From NCBI GenBank assembly GCA_014898425.1, contig RCSZ01000012.1:124001-188000 (forward strand): a stretch of 64,000 nucleotides of DNA, in the 5' to 3' direction. Of this stretch, positions 35,301 through 48,640 are shown piece after piece. The DNA comes from Botryotinia globosa (lineage: Eukaryota; Ascomycota; Leotiomycetes; Helotiales; Sclerotiniaceae). Below the pieces are notes generated by a model that worked only from the letters and a program-made list of their open reading frames with translations, made no database searches and was not told where the DNA came from. The position numbers and the translations under genes are program-made. Each line of letters opens with the position of its first letter. Position 1 is the stretch's first letter.

Positions 35301-38300
35301 TTCCATACACCACATCGCAGGAAATTTTGGTACCAACTACTACGACCAAAATCTCCCTTGTCCCAACTACAATCGTCTCTTCATATTTCTCCACCTCAGT
35401 TTTGACAGTTTCCACATCTTATCCTTATACCGTCTATGAAACCATCATTAGTTCAATGACTTACTATTCTACCTCTTATATAAGTACGACTTACACGACA
35501 GCCCAGGAAGTAACTTCTGTATCAACACTCACTACTTCGGTTCGTACCTTTTTCCAAAGAAATTTGTGATTAAGCACTGATTTTCCATTAGGTGCCCACG
35601 ACAACAACTGAGACTAGTGTGATAACTAGTACAACCTCAGTATGTACCCCTATTAGACAACACTTCCAGCTTTAGCTAATGAAGATCCAGGTCCCTACAA
35701 CGACAACCGAAACCAGTGTTTTTACAAGTATCTCAATCTCAGATATCTACTCAATTTATAGTACCACCTTGACAGAATTGACTACAATCAGCACTACTTT
35801 GACCGAAATTAATCTTTCAACGATAATCGTCTCTACTTCATATCCCTACACGGTATACACTACAGTTGTCAGCGATCATACAACTACCTCAACTCAATAT
35901 GTCCCAACAACATATACGCAGGTGATATCCACGACACAATATGTTCCAACAACTTATATATCTTTGATTACGAGATCTGAGAGTAAGTAGCTGTTTTAAA
36001 ATTTTCTAGGCTGTTGACTTACCGAGAAATAGCAACCACGGCCACAGCAACTGTAACAGATAGTGAGAGTAAGTACCTTTCAGAGTGTGAGATTTGGAGA
36101 TAAGAACTGATTGGAATAAAGCAACAACCGCTAGCTACACTACCACCGATTTTCAGAGTGAGTCAACATATCATTTGCTTCTGACGTATAAAATGCTGAT
36201 CCGATTTAGCTACTACCACAACCGCAACATCTAGTAAGTTTGAAGCTATATAAAGCCTTTTGATTTATACTAATCTTTCAGTCGCAACTCTCACCTCCAT
36301 CGATGTCATTACACTTCCTCCCGTTACCCTTACCACTTCGATTTCTGGGACCCCAATCACGATAACAGAGCCCGCATCAACCATATCTGTTACCAAGACG
36401 ATCACCTCTGAACTATATATCACGTCTTTGGCCACCCTTCCTGCAAGTACTGTTACATCGGATATCTATATTACTACTTCAGGTAAACCTCGTACCTTTG
36501 GATTTCTGAATTCTGTGCTGATAATGCCTAGTTCCCGGTCCAACGATTACGACGTCGATATCAGGATCTTTGACTACGATCACCTTACCTGGCACTACCT
36601 CCGTTTTGACGGTTTCAGGACCAACCATAACATCCAATGTTTACATTACCACATCACGTAAGTAAACGAATATTTCTAAATAGATTTTTGGCTAATTGGT
36701 GAAGTTCCTGCCCAAACCATCACTACTGCAATATCAGGATCTTTGACCACCATCACATTACCTGGTACTACCTCCGTTTTGACTGTTCCAGGTCCAACGG
36801 TAACATCCAATGTTTACGTTACAACCTCACGTAAGTCAATGAACAATACTAGGTGGATTTCACACTGACATGGCAAAGTTCCTGCTCAAACCATCACGAC
36901 TTCTTTATCTGGATCTTTAACTACCATCACCTTACCTGGTAGCACTTCGATTTTGACACTTTCTGGCCCGACAGTCTCATTATCTGGATCTTTGACGACT
37001 GTTACTCTCCCTGCAGTGACATCAATTCAAACAATCCCTGGTCCTACAGTTACAACATCGATATCAGGATCACTGACAACCATAACCCAGCCAGGTAGCA
37101 CATCAACTATAATCCTTCCGGGATCAACTATAACTTTGCCTGGATCAACAGTTCCTGGTCAGACTATAACTTTAACAGTCTCAACAGTCACTCTGCCAGG
37201 GTCGGTTACTACTCTCCCTGGATTGACTACTACCATTCAAGGGTCAACCTTCACGACTCCAGGGCAGACAATCACTTTGCCTGGGTCGGTGACTACTCTC
37301 CCTGGATCTGTAACTACTCTTCCTGGTTCGACCATAACCTTGCCTGGATCGACAATTGCTGGCCAGACCATCACCCTACCAGGCTCAACAGTCACCTTGC
37401 CAGGATCGGTTACCACGCTCCCCGGTCAAACTACAACTATTGAAGGATTGACTTTCACGGCCCCAGGACAAACAATTACCTTATCTGGATCAATAACTAC
37501 CCTCCCTGGGTCGGTAACAACCCTTCCTGGTTCAGTCACAATCTCAACTGTGACTCAATCCATTGGAGGCCCAACAGTGACCCTCACTCAGGCAGGATCG
37601 ACCGTGATATCAACTCTCCCAGGTTCCGTCAGTATCTATCCAACGACCATAAGTCTCGGCGCAACCTTGACAGGATCAACAGCATATGTAACTGGGCCCG
37701 GATCCACCGTAACCGTAACTGAATTGATAACCTGTCCATCGCCTACGAATTCTGGTTCAGTAACTCCTCAGGACTCCAGCTCATCAGCGGTTTTCGGATG
37801 TTCACCAGGATACGTTTGCAACCCACCCAAGCCAGATCATTGTGCTTTATGGGCCGACCCACCTGCTGCAGAGTATCTTTGTGAAGCCAAATACTGTATT
37901 CCATCTCCTAACACAACTGAAGTATACTGGGCACAAAACCAAACCGGTTACTACCCACCCTCAGCCGGATACTTCAATCTCAACCCTAATGCGTTTGGTC
38001 TCAGCTTTGGTATTTTCATTGAGAAAGTCGTTACTGAGATCATCATTGGTAATGAAGGAAACGAACTTATCAAGACTTACACTACCGGCGACTGGACATC
38101 CCAAACAGATATTTCTCACTACCCAGCTGGAACCCGAACCGGACTTTCTACCTCCGCACTTGCCACACCTTCCGCTCCAGCCCGTCGCGGACTTCTTCCC
38201 CGACTATTTGCAGGAAAGCGCAAATCAGACACCGCACATCTCCTCACCAAACGGGATCCAACTGTTGTTCCTGCAGTTTGCTACTCCACGTGCAACAATG

Positions 38301-39196
38301 GCTACGTTGAAGCGCTCAAAGTGGGCAAATCTCCCGCTCTCTGCGACCCTGACTCTGCGTTCGAATCTGATTATGGCGCCTGTACAGCATGTATTAATGC
38401 AAATAGCAACACTGTGAAAGAAACACTGCAAACATACATACAGCCACAATTTCAACAGTTCTTGGATTTCTGCAGTGCGCAGGCACCACAGAGCGAGGTC
38501 GGGGGTAGTACGGAAACTCAGGTCGTGACCAAGACCGCAACCGTTTTACCGGTTGAGGCGAGCAGCAGTACAGTCAAACCAGCTGCTACTACTAGTGGTT
38601 CGAGTGCTGCCTCGAGCTCTAGTGCTAGTGCGAGCCCAACTGCAAGCGCTACCCCGAGTGTTAGTATTACGAGCCAAATTGCACCGGTTGATACGTCTTC
38701 TGCTTCCCCAACACCGGTTTCTACCGGCAGTAATCCATCTGGATCTTCTTCAGCGGTCGTTAACGTCCCGACAGCTTCTGTAAGTGGAAGTGGAAGCGGG
38801 AGCGAAAGTGGGACTGGAACTGGGACCAGAACCGAAACCGAAACTAGAACCGGAACTGGAACTGGAAGCGCATCACCATCCGTAACAGCCTCGACTGTCC
38901 CCAGTGTAAGCGCCACAGGCTCAGGCTCGGCCTCCGGCTCCAGTGCCACATCAAATTCGGAATCTGGCTCTGGGTCTGGCTCGGGATCTAGCTCGACATT
39001 CAGCTCTGAATCATCACTTCAATCCCAAACCTCGACTCCAACCCCTACAACGAATTCACAAACTAGCTCTTCATTCACCAGCTCTGGATCTGCCAGCGCT
39101 TCAGGTACTGGACCTGTTGAAGGAGCTGGAGCCAAATTGAAGCCTTCAGTATTCTTTACACTGATGGCGATGTTGCTTGTGGGACTCATGGGCTAG
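32358..39196 (+). CDS. Giant Thr/Ser-rich GPI-anchored cell-wall protein (adhesin/mucin-like), 19 exons
   Basis: Exons by splice signals and phase: 32358-32611, 32663-32717, 32768-32818, 32867-32941, 32995-33024, 33081-33122, 33174-33214, 33516-33567, 33624-33671, 33752-35539, 35592-35639, 35691-35982, 36033-36068, 36122-36157, 36210-36233, 36282-36482, 36532-36657, 36705-36830 and 36879-39196. All phases close to 1,880 residues. It begins with a signal peptide (VSNSRIGVLIAGLIGLVQG). A Thr-rich stalk of TTS[YI]P-type repeats (exon 10, residues 217-812) is followed by LPGS[TV]T repeats. Two Cys-rich modules come next: CSPGYVCNPPKPDHCALWAD to about residue 1517, and CYSTCNNGYVEAL to CTACINA at about 1571-1647. 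Between them is a basic stretch with KR pairs that could be Kex2 sites. A Ser-rich stalk and a terminal hydrophobic GPI signal (FFTLMAMLLVGLMG) complete it. It is probably a heavily O-glycosylated wall protein; an adhesion role is inference. Confidence 0.85.
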
Positions 39197-40250
39197 CAGT
39201 GATACAATTCTTGCTATTTTTATTTTTATTATTCGATGCTCAGCTTCGGCCTTTTATATATATTCTCATGACTGCACGGCACAGATGGAACGAAACGAAA
39301 CGAAACGAGCGACAGTCTTATTTACGTATCATGATCAATTTTATACCTTATTTTTATTTTTATGTTTATTTTTCCATGTCTCAATAAGACATGTTCGACA
39401 AAACACATGATACACACAATCCTTATTTTAATCATAATCTTGACGAGGGCAGAATGATACATTACGATCTTTACGAAAAAATACGCATGAATGCATGGCA
39501 TGGAAATGCCAAATCACGGTCTTTTAATTCGGTATGAATGATGAATGAATGCATGGATGCATGGAAAGGAAGGGAAGAAATGGACGGAGGAAGATACCCA
39601 ATACACACTCATTTATGGCGTTATATTTGATTTTTGAAAGGAAAGAAAAGGAAAGGAAAGAAAAGAGAATGCGGCGAGTAGAGTAATAGGATAGATGGAT
39701 ATCTCTCTTATCCATCTACTTGCCAAGGGAAGGATAATGTTTGAATATTGATGGGCACTCTCAGGTTGGGACAACACGTGGAGGAGGCATTCAAAAAGGG
39801 GGGAAGGAAGAAAATATGACGGGAGGGAATTTGGTGGAAAAGAGGTGACTTTCTACTTCTCATGTATATATAATTACTTGATATTTTGATATCTTTGCTT
39901 TGAGTTTTTGAAGTCCAGAGTGGACTTGTGAGGGGATGGGTTAAGCGGTGCGGGTAATTAGGATGATGCAGAAGCGGCGAAAGTAACTCTCGGCTGATTG
40001 GAAATGCCATAGCGAAATTCAAAGACAATATCTCCACTGTATTGAGACTCTTCCCATTACTTAATTAAGCACCTAGATGTTGCTCAAAAGTGCCCAACAT
40101 CACCATTGACTTGAAAAAAATGATTAGGCAAGATTAATATGTCATTTGGTATACTCTCCACCTCATACATGTCGTATGTATCCCATGAACTCCTATTCCC
40201 TTAGATGCATGACCATTCCATAATTTACACACATATCAAGGCAAATATCC
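39197..40250. other. Convergent intergenic region between the GPI-protein gene and MAD1
   Basis: About 1.05 kb of 3' flanks. It includes CGAAA pentamer repeats at about 39290-39306 and AAGG/AAAG-rich tracts at 39640-39670. ORFs at 39177-39410, 39524-39715 and 39708-40037 are not supported. Confidence 0.5.
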
Positions 40251-42633
40251 TCAACCAACCATTACAGTTCCATCTCCCTTTTTCTCCTCATAAAACTCCA
40301 ATGTTAACGCCGCCAAGAAACATGGAATGCTACCTCTTTCATTGACCCAGAATTTGATGTTTTCCATTATCCTTCCCGCAAATTTACTTTCCGGTCCACC
40401 GCTAACCTTCATTGTTCCTCTTTCGCCATCAAATACGATACTATTCTCTTCTTCACCAACAGAAGGATAATAGAACGACGTTACGCGCATTTTACCATTG
40501 GGCATGAATACAGCATCCCAGCCTAAGAGAGAAGACACACCGTCGCGAAATTCTTGAGATTTGAGACCCCAGACTTTCTTGAGACGATCATTTCGAGTTC
40601 GTTCATCCTTGAGTGCAGCTTGAGATTCTGCAACTAGGTCTTGTTGGGTTTGAAGCGTAGATAGCGGAACTGAGGCATCAGGAGGAAGATTGGTGGACAG
40701 TTGAGCGAGGAGGTCTGCATTTTCGGCACGGAGGGCGGTGATGGTGGACAGTTTGATGGCCTCAAAGTCAGAGGTAGGATTGGAACGAAGGGATAGAATG
40801 CGCGTCTGTGAGTGAGTGGTTGCGACCATAAGACGTTCTTGTGTGACGGAAAGTTCTTTTTGGAGGAGCTTTTGTGATGTTTGAAGGTTTGTGATAGTGT
40901 CCTGAAGTTTACGGTTCTTCCTAGTGATGACCCCGATGCGTTCATTTTCGTCGTTCTCTTCTCGTGGATGTTTGGTACCCGCAAGAGTTGTTGCTGTGTT
41001 GGGTTGAGCTGATTCGGCGGTCGTAAGGTCATTCTGGAGAGATTGTACCTCTTGACGATATTCATCCACAATACTCTCGAGCTCTTCAATACGTTTAATT
41101 TTCGCATCATCAACGTTATCGCCAGCCCCGAAAGCTTCATCTTCAGCATCGAAAGTCTTAAGCTGCGCTCGTAAATATTCAACTTCCTTGATGGCCAAAG
41201 CGCGTTGTCTCTCTAGTCGTAAACGAACCTTAGCATCTCCACCGCAGGTACCACTTCCAGCCGCCGCCTTGATTTTCTCCATTTCTTCGCTCATAGACCT
41301 CTTGTCATTTTGTAGCCCGTCAATAATGTTATCACGGTCAAGAATCTCCGACTCGATAGCACCAAGTCGCTCCACTAAAGTAGCAGTTTGCATTCTTTCT
41401 TCAACAAGTGCTCTTGCCAGATCTTCAGGGGAATTGAACTCAATACGACCTTCAACATTGCTCTGATTTTGAAGGTATGCGGTCCACGCTAAACGCTCAT
41501 CCTCAAGTCTTTGTCTTTGAAGTCTTGCTTCTCCAAGCTCATTCTGTAGATCATCCATAGCCTCGACTTTTCTCTGTAAAGTTCGTTTCTCTTCTTCGAC
41601 AACCTCCACACTCTTATGTAGTCTCTTGTAATGCTTTAATTCGGCCGATTGTTCTCGATTCATTGCTTCCAGGTTTCGAATATGTGTGACTTGCTCGCTC
41701 AATTCTCTTTTGATCACCTCCAGTGTATCAGTATCTCCCGTTTGCGCCTTAAGTCGTAGGACTTCAGCCTCAAGTGCTCCATATGATGTATCTTTCTCGG
41801 CCAATTGTTGCTGAACATCCTGTAACAAGGCTTCTCTTCGATCGGAATCCTCCTGTAAATCTTGGACGCTGCGTTGTAAGGTCTGATTTCTCGTTTCAAG
41901 CTCCGAAATTCTCCTTTCCAATATACGACTCCCCTCCTCACTCTCAGTTTTCACATCCTCAATTTCTTCTTCCAGGAGACGCTTGCTCTCCTCCACCTCA
42001 CGCACTCTTTTCTCCAGTGCTATCTTGTCGTTACTTGAAGTGTCGCGAAGTTCACTCATCTCTTTAACCAAAGCTTCATATTGCCTCACTGCCTGATTTC
42101 TTTCTCCTTCTGCAATTTGCTTCTGCTTGAAATCCTCTTCAGCTTTACGTGTCGCATCCCGGAGTTCATTTTCATGCCTCAACTTCGCAAGCTCTTCTTC
42201 TTGCTTGTGATTATCAATTGTGTATTTCAACGTCTTCACTTCGGCCTTCAATTCATCCAATTCTTTTCTTCTTTTCTCCGCCTCTTGATCCGTCTCGGAG
42301 TGGGTTGGCTCTTTTCTGGATTCATCGAGAATGGTTCGGGTTGATTGGCGAAATCGATCTGTTCGCGAGGGCGGTCTATGGGTAGATTCCGCGCCTGTCA
42401 GGAAGTCGAAACTAGGTTGAGTATTCGATGGTCGTGCAATGGACATCTAATGAATTATATTCCCGTGAGATAATGCAATTGTGTACAAATGAAATTGCAA
42501 GACAAAAAGATTAATTCCTTACCCTAGATTGCGCACGAGGAATAGCACTACCCATACTCATTCTATTACCGCCGCTAGTCGAGGATCTTCTTCTTTGAGA
42601 ATCTCCCAAACCTTGAGGAGTGTGCGCCCTCAT
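40251..42633 (-). CDS. MAD1: Spindle assembly checkpoint protein Mad1
   Basis: Two exons, 42523-42633 and 40251-42446, are separated by a 76-bp intron in phase 0 and give 768 residues. The upstream exon adds the basic N-terminus MRAHTPQGLGDSQRRRSSTS to what would otherwise start MSIARPSNTQPSFDFLTGAE. Almost the whole protein is heptad-rich coiled coil. Near the C-terminus, RNDRLKKVWGLKSQEFRDGV contains the RLK motif of Mad1 that binds Bub1. It is followed by the conserved C-terminal kinetochore domain (LLGWDAVFMPNGKMRVTSFY... FYEEKK). Mad1 recruits Mad2 to unattached kinetochores and to nuclear pores. Many ORFs on both strands inside the gene are shadows. Symbol confidence is high. Confidence 0.93.
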
Positions 42634-43240
42634 CTCTGATACGTACCGCTACCTGCGGATTTGTGTTTTGGCGTTACGTCGATAGTCGTCGCAAACATGA
42701 ACCTGTGATGCAAGGCTGAGAATGGAGAGGAGATGATATGTATTACATAATCAAGGTACCGGAGAAAACAGAAAATATGGGGAAATGGTTGGCAGGGTGA
42801 AGAGTGTTGTCAGTGAATTTTGAGAGACGATTAGAATATGGATAAGTTAAGACGATCTAGATAGGCAGACAGGAAGGTAGTAGGTATTAGATATCGTATA
42901 GGAAATAGGGGGTTTTCAGGACTAATATATAATTACTTTAATTAATGTATTTGCTATATAAATTTTTATATTTTTAAATGTATTTCTAATTAGATTTAAA
43001 TTGAAATTATAATTTTTCAATATTCTAAAGTAAATTAATATAATCAAAGTTAATAAATAATTGGGAATAAAAATAATTGAATAAATTAAAATCGTTATAA
43101 AGATGATCTAATATATTTTAAATTTTAAATTTTAAATTGAATCTATCCCCTCCCCTTTTATTAATCTAAAAAATATTAACAAATATATTAACAAATATTC
43201 TAATAAATATATAAAATTTATATATAAAGAATTCATTATT
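42634..43240. other. MAD1 promoter running into AT-rich DNA
   Basis: Normal composition extends to about 42920, then AT-rich sequence leads to the retrotransposon insertion. The five bases 43236-43240 (TTATT) are the left target-site duplication. No gene was seen. Confidence 0.6.
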
Positions 43241-43390
43241 TGTCACGGCGCCAACTACATTGCCTTCGTGCCTCAGGCACGAACCCTTAGCGTGCCCTTA
43301 GTATGCCCTACTTCCTATAATAGAGCCTCAACCTTTTATAGCACTTAAAACCCTTATGGTATAATATAAATCTTTACCTGTACCTTGATA
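43241..43390 (+). repeat. 5' LTR of the chromovirus
   Basis: 150 bp beginning TGTCACGGCG and ending CTTGATA, where the 3' LTR ends CTTGACA. It aligns without gaps to the 3' LTR with 11 transitions. It includes the word CCTTCGTGCCTCAG and a TATAATATAA region that could serve as the promoter. Confidence 0.93.
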
Positions 43391-44710
43391 GTTTGTATTA
43401 TCTATTTAGAAGCTATTATAATTTCATTTTAAAAACATTTATTCAAATTGTACTTCAATCATTTCGATCGCTCTAATTCTATCGAAATTATAATCCGATT
43501 GTATTGATCAAATCTATTATTAACTTATTATAAATAACTTTATTATTTTTTAGTAAAGTTATTTGATTATGTTAAAATATATTTATATTAATCTATTATT
43601 GAGAATTTTATAAGGATATTTTGTAACTACAAAAGTACTCTAGAGATGGTCAATTAAGTGGTTGTATTTAATCTGCCTTTACAATTTTTTTTCTTGAATT
43701 ATGTTGTTAATTTCATTGAAGTTGATGTTTCTTTATTTATAGATCTATTCTATAATCCAAATATTATATATTTTATAACTACTCAAACTATATTTATTTC
43801 AATTGAAATAATTATAATTTCATTACAAGAACAAGCTGTTATAGTATATATTTAAATTAATAAAGTTTAATTATAGATTGTTGAATTGCAAGATATAATT
43901 GAGATATTAAAGATTATTGTTTGTAATAATCTAAAAACCTCACTCTATCGAAAATATTTTATTTTCTTTGAGAAGTTCAATGGTGATGAGCAAGATATTG
44001 CAAAGCGTTAGGATTAGTATATAGCGTTTTATAGTGTAATCAATTATTATTTAACTATAGATTATAAAAACGAGTTAGAATTCCAATGGATTATATTCCT
44101 TACTAATTTATTCTTTAATTCAGTTTATATAAACAATTAAATACATTTCGATATGATTATAGATAATCTGTGCAATTTTAATCTCTAGTTTTTTAGATAG
44201 CGTATTGTAGTAAGTATTTAGGGCGAGTTGAACAAATAATATTAAACCTTTAATCTTTTACAAAAAACCTTTATAGATTACAACAAGTGCAAGATGAGGA
44301 AGACTTTATTTAATAATTTTATTACCAAGTTCAAGTAATTTGTTATTAGATGTAGAAAAACCGTTGAATAATAAATCGCTGATTTCAAATTTAAGGTTTT
44401 ATAAGAATTAATTAATACTTTAATCAATTGTTTTAATAAACCCTTTACTGTTAATATTGATGTGTGGACAATCTAATGGTAAGGTGTTTATGATGATCTA
44501 AAAGAGAAAATTTATTTTGATAATCAACAAAAAAGTTAGGGTATTAATTTCAATTGTAATTAATTGAGGTATTATAATAGAAAACCAATTCTAATTATAG
44601 TTCTTTTTATATCAAAGCTATTTAATGATTTTATATAATTGGATGCTGTTTGATAAAGTTAGTGCCCCCTATCCTATTATATTTGAAAACAATATCTTGA
44701 TTTTGGCCTT

Positions 44711-44752
44711 TATTTTTATTATAAGAAACCAGGTTATATTAAAGATAATTGT
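44711..44752 (+). pseudogene. Gag zinc-knuckle relic of the chromovirus
   Basis: The frame reads an aromatic-x-Y-Y-K-K-P-G-Y-I-K-D-N-C pattern. This is the CCHC knuckle spacing with the first two Cys and the His replaced by Tyr, each explained by one G-to-A or C-to-T change. It cannot bind zinc as it stands. Confidence 0.65.
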
Positions 44753-46599
44753 AATAAAAAACAAGCTAATAATGTGAAGTACAATATCAATACTAATATG
44801 GGATATAACTTTTATATTAATTGTTCCCCCACAGTCAATCAATATTAAAGCTTTAAACCCTATCGCAATACCGTTAACTCCTTGTATCAAAGCCTATTCC
44901 CACCCATCAACCGTTTCCCGCCCACCAATCATTTCCTAGCTACACTATTATACTATACCTCACCAATCTCCTTTAACCTTACTCAAGAGCTTGACCTGGG
45001 AGGATATATTGAGGGATTCATTCATTCAAAAAAGAATAAAAGCTTTATTCCCCAGTTTAGTATATCAAAAGATTAATTTTGATTTATAATCGCAAATCAA
45101 GATTCTTTATAGGAAATTTATTTTTGTAGATTAGAAGATTAATTATATCTAGGGATCCTTTGTATCTTAGAACAATAAATAGCAAATCTTTTAAAATCTT
45201 GATGAAAATCTTTCTTGCATTTAATATAACTATCCCGCTTGTTAGTTTTATAAATAATAAAGCTATAGGCTATAGCTTTATCAATAAAGAAATTGTTTCC
45301 AAATTTCAAATATCTATATAACCCCTCCTCTATATCCATTACCTACTTTTAACTGATAAAAAGTTCTCTAATATCTTCTCTTAATATATACTTCTGGATA
45401 TACGAATTAATAATCATCAAAAGATCGATTTGTTTTATATTATTATTTTATTAATTGCAGATCTGCTGATTTTTGGTCTCCTTTGGCTTCAATGTTATAA
45501 CCTTATTATCGATTAATCAACAATAATGCTCAAGTTTGTGTTCATATATTACTCGAGATATTGTTGTCTTATTGATATTATAACAATTATTATTCTCGAT
45601 ATATCTGATAGTTGTAAGATAACTTTGTTAAAAAATAACAAAGTTATAATCGATCCCAAATTATCTCTATAAAAGCTCATTTTGAGATTAGTTTTTATAG
45701 AAGATATTATTGATGAAAACTTTGAAGTTAAATCCTTACTATTCTGAAATTAATTAGCAATTCTCGAATCTATTGAGGCTTTGGATATCTAAAGAAATCT
45801 TAATACTATCAACCTTGAAAATAATGAAAACAAAAACTTTTATTATATTTATTATATTAATAATAAAACGGATATCCGAATTAGGATAATCTCTAATTAT
45901 TTATTCTTAAAACTAGCCCTAGCTCGATTTATTACCAATTCCAGAAAACATAAGAGATTATTATAGAATTAGAATACTTTATCCTTACTATCATTATCGT
46001 TACCAAATCCTTTAAGCGAGTTGTTTGATGTTGTACAAAGTATCTACCCCGAAATACAAGATATAAAGTTTTTTATAATTAATAATTTTATATAATTCTG
46101 TAAGAACGATGATATTTATATTACAAAAGTATCCTGGAATAAATTAGATAGGATTTGCGATTTATACTACATGATAACCAAGGATCCTATTCAATTATAT
46201 CGAGGCTTAATAAATAATAATATCAATAAGTTTATGGAAAAAACAAATCAATTTATTTTTTCTATATTAAAGATTCAAGATAAACTATCTCCCTAACTTT
46301 ATAATCTATACCCAGGATTCCTATTCTCTCTTATCAATAAATTTCCATTACGACATTTATAAAATTATAAGATTAAGGTTATATTAGACAAGGAATCATT
46401 ATATAACAAAAGCTATCCAATATCCCCAGCTAAGCTTTAAGTTGTTCATAAATAGCTTGATAACAATCTGAATAAGGGATTCATTTGGGAATCTCGCTCC
46501 TAATCAGCCACTCCATTTCTTTTAACTATTAAATTAGGAGGAGGTATTCAGATTTATCAAAATTATTAAGGTCTAAATAATATTATTATTAAAAACTGA

Positions 46600-46930
46600 T
46601 ATCTTCTATTATTAATTAAAGAAATCTTTGATATTTTATATTATATTAAAATCTATATCAAGTTTGATATTATTATTATTTTCAACAAATTATAAATCAC
46701 AGAAAACTATAAATGGAAAACTGCTTTTATTATTCGTTTTGATTTATTTGAATTATTAATAATATCTTTTAGATTTTGTAATATATCGATCTTGTTTCAG
46801 AATTATATCAATTATATTCTCTTCAATCTTCTAAATAAAACTTGTATAGTATATTTAAATGATATTTTGATTTACTCTAAGAATATTGTAGATCACAGAG
46901 GATATGTTTATAAGATTGTTTAGCAATTGA
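46600..46930 (+). pseudogene. Reverse transcriptase relic of the chromovirus
   Basis: The frame carries the gypsy RT landmarks in order: an LI-EIFD segment, a KFDIIIIFN segment, WKTAFIIRFDLFE, and the catalytic box reading YLND-ILIYSKN at about 46853-46885. One catalytic Asp has become Asn. Multiple stops interrupt it elsewhere. It is non-functional. Confidence 0.75.
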
Positions 46931-48179
46931 TCAATACTGAACTACAAATCAATATCAACAAATACAAATTCGAAACAAAAAGAATCAAATATCTCGATTT
47001 AATTATTACTCTAGAAAATATAAAAATGAATCCGGAAAAAAATCAATATTATATTTAATTGGAAATTATTAATTAAACTCAAAGATTTTTAGTATTTCCT
47101 TAGATTTACTAATTTTTATTAATATTTTATTTACAATTTTTCTAAGATTATAGAATCTTTTAATCGTTTCCTGAAAAAGAAAAGAGTATGGAATTGGGAT
47201 TTTGAATAGAAAGATGTTTTTATAATACTAAAGAATGTTTTCTTTTTTATTTCAATCTTTATTATATTTAATTACTATTATTGTATAATAATCGAAATCG
47301 ATATTTTCAATTAAACTACAAATAATATCCTTTTGTAATATAATAATAAGGGAGATCTATATCTAATAACATTTTTTTTATTAAAATATAATATTGTTGA
47401 ATACAATTACAAAATCTATAATAAAGAACTCCTAGCGATTATAAAATCATTAGAAAAATGGAAACCGAAACTATATAATGTTCAGAAATCATTCGAAATT
47501 ATTATTAATTATAAAAATTTTGAATACTTTATATTAACAAAAATATTAAATTAATAATAAACTAAATAAACCGAATTCTTATCAGGATTCAATTTCTATA
47601 TTATATATCGATTTGGTTATAAAATTGTTTACCTTAATGTTTTAAATTATAAAGCTGAAGATTGCTCAGTACATATCAATTCTAATAATAATCAAATCAA
47701 AAACTATTTACAAATGATTCTTTCAAAATAGATATTTAATATTATTACATTCAAGGATATCATTCAACAAGTGAATAGCAATTTAGATTTGATTATAATC
47801 CTAATGAATATAATTATCTCTAATATTAATAAATCAATCAATAATTTCATTGATAAAGTATACAGATTATCCAAATTAGTTACAATTATACATATAACAC
47901 TTCGAAATCCTTTTATTCATTATTAGCTACTAGATATTCGAAAGAACCTTCGGATAGCCTTACAAGATTGTAGATTAGTCAACAATAAAATCTTTTATTA
48001 CAACTACCTTTTTATTCCCCCTTTTATCAAACTTCGTATATAGATTATATACTGTATACATTCAATTGAATTAGCTAAATATCCAGATCGTATTAAAACT
48101 GTTGATTTTATCTCTTATATATATTGATGGCTCAATATATCTAAAAAAATCGAAATATTTGTATAAACTTGCCAACTCT

Positions 48180-48640
48180 GTTTTCATATCAAAGCCTCCC
48201 ACCTCACCACACCTGAATTCCTTAAACCCTTGCTAATACTGTTTTATCCCTAATCAGATATTTCTATCAACTATATCACACCGTTATCAATTAATAAACG
48301 CCACGGAAAAAAATATCAGTATATTATCATAGTTATCTGCCATCTAATTAAGATACGATATTTCATACTAATGGTAGGATTGTTTGCAAAGGAGCTTGCA
48401 AATCGATTTGTTGAAAAGATATATTGCCTGCATAACACTCCCGATAATATTGTATCCAATAGAAACTTCTAATTTATTTTTGAATTCTAAAAGCACCTAT
48501 CCGAATGTTTATTAATTATTTTAAAACAATCTTCCTTGTTTCATTCCAAATCCAATAATCAAATGGAAAGGATTAATGTTATAGTAAAACAATACCTTTG
48601 CACCTTCATAAACTTCTATCAAAACGATTAGCCCGATTAG
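48180..48640 (+). pseudogene. Integrase relic of the chromovirus
   Basis: Segments resembling the integrase zinc-binding His/Cys region are followed by a GKKYQYIIIVICHLIKIRYF core strand. After these come NTPDNIVSNRNF and HSKSNNQMERIN segments, which correspond to the conserved D and E regions of the DDE core. Asp-to-His/Asn changes and stops show that it is dead. Confidence 0.7.

Noticed and set aside
38518..38949. Minus-strand ORF rich in Pro/Val/Leu repeats in the GPI gene
   Set aside because: It is the complement of the Ser/Thr/Gly-repeat coding sequence; repetitive codons keep the antisense frame open.
40634..42385. ORFs of 60-180 codons on both strands overlapping MAD1
   Set aside because: They are frame shadows of the long coiled-coil coding exon; they lack family features and splicing support.
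45611..45660. Small AT-rich palindrome (AACTTTGTTAAAAAATAACAAAGTT) in the gypsy element
   Set aside because: Hairpins of this size are expected by chance in such AT-rich sequence; a similar word occurs at 49600 but without clear meaning.
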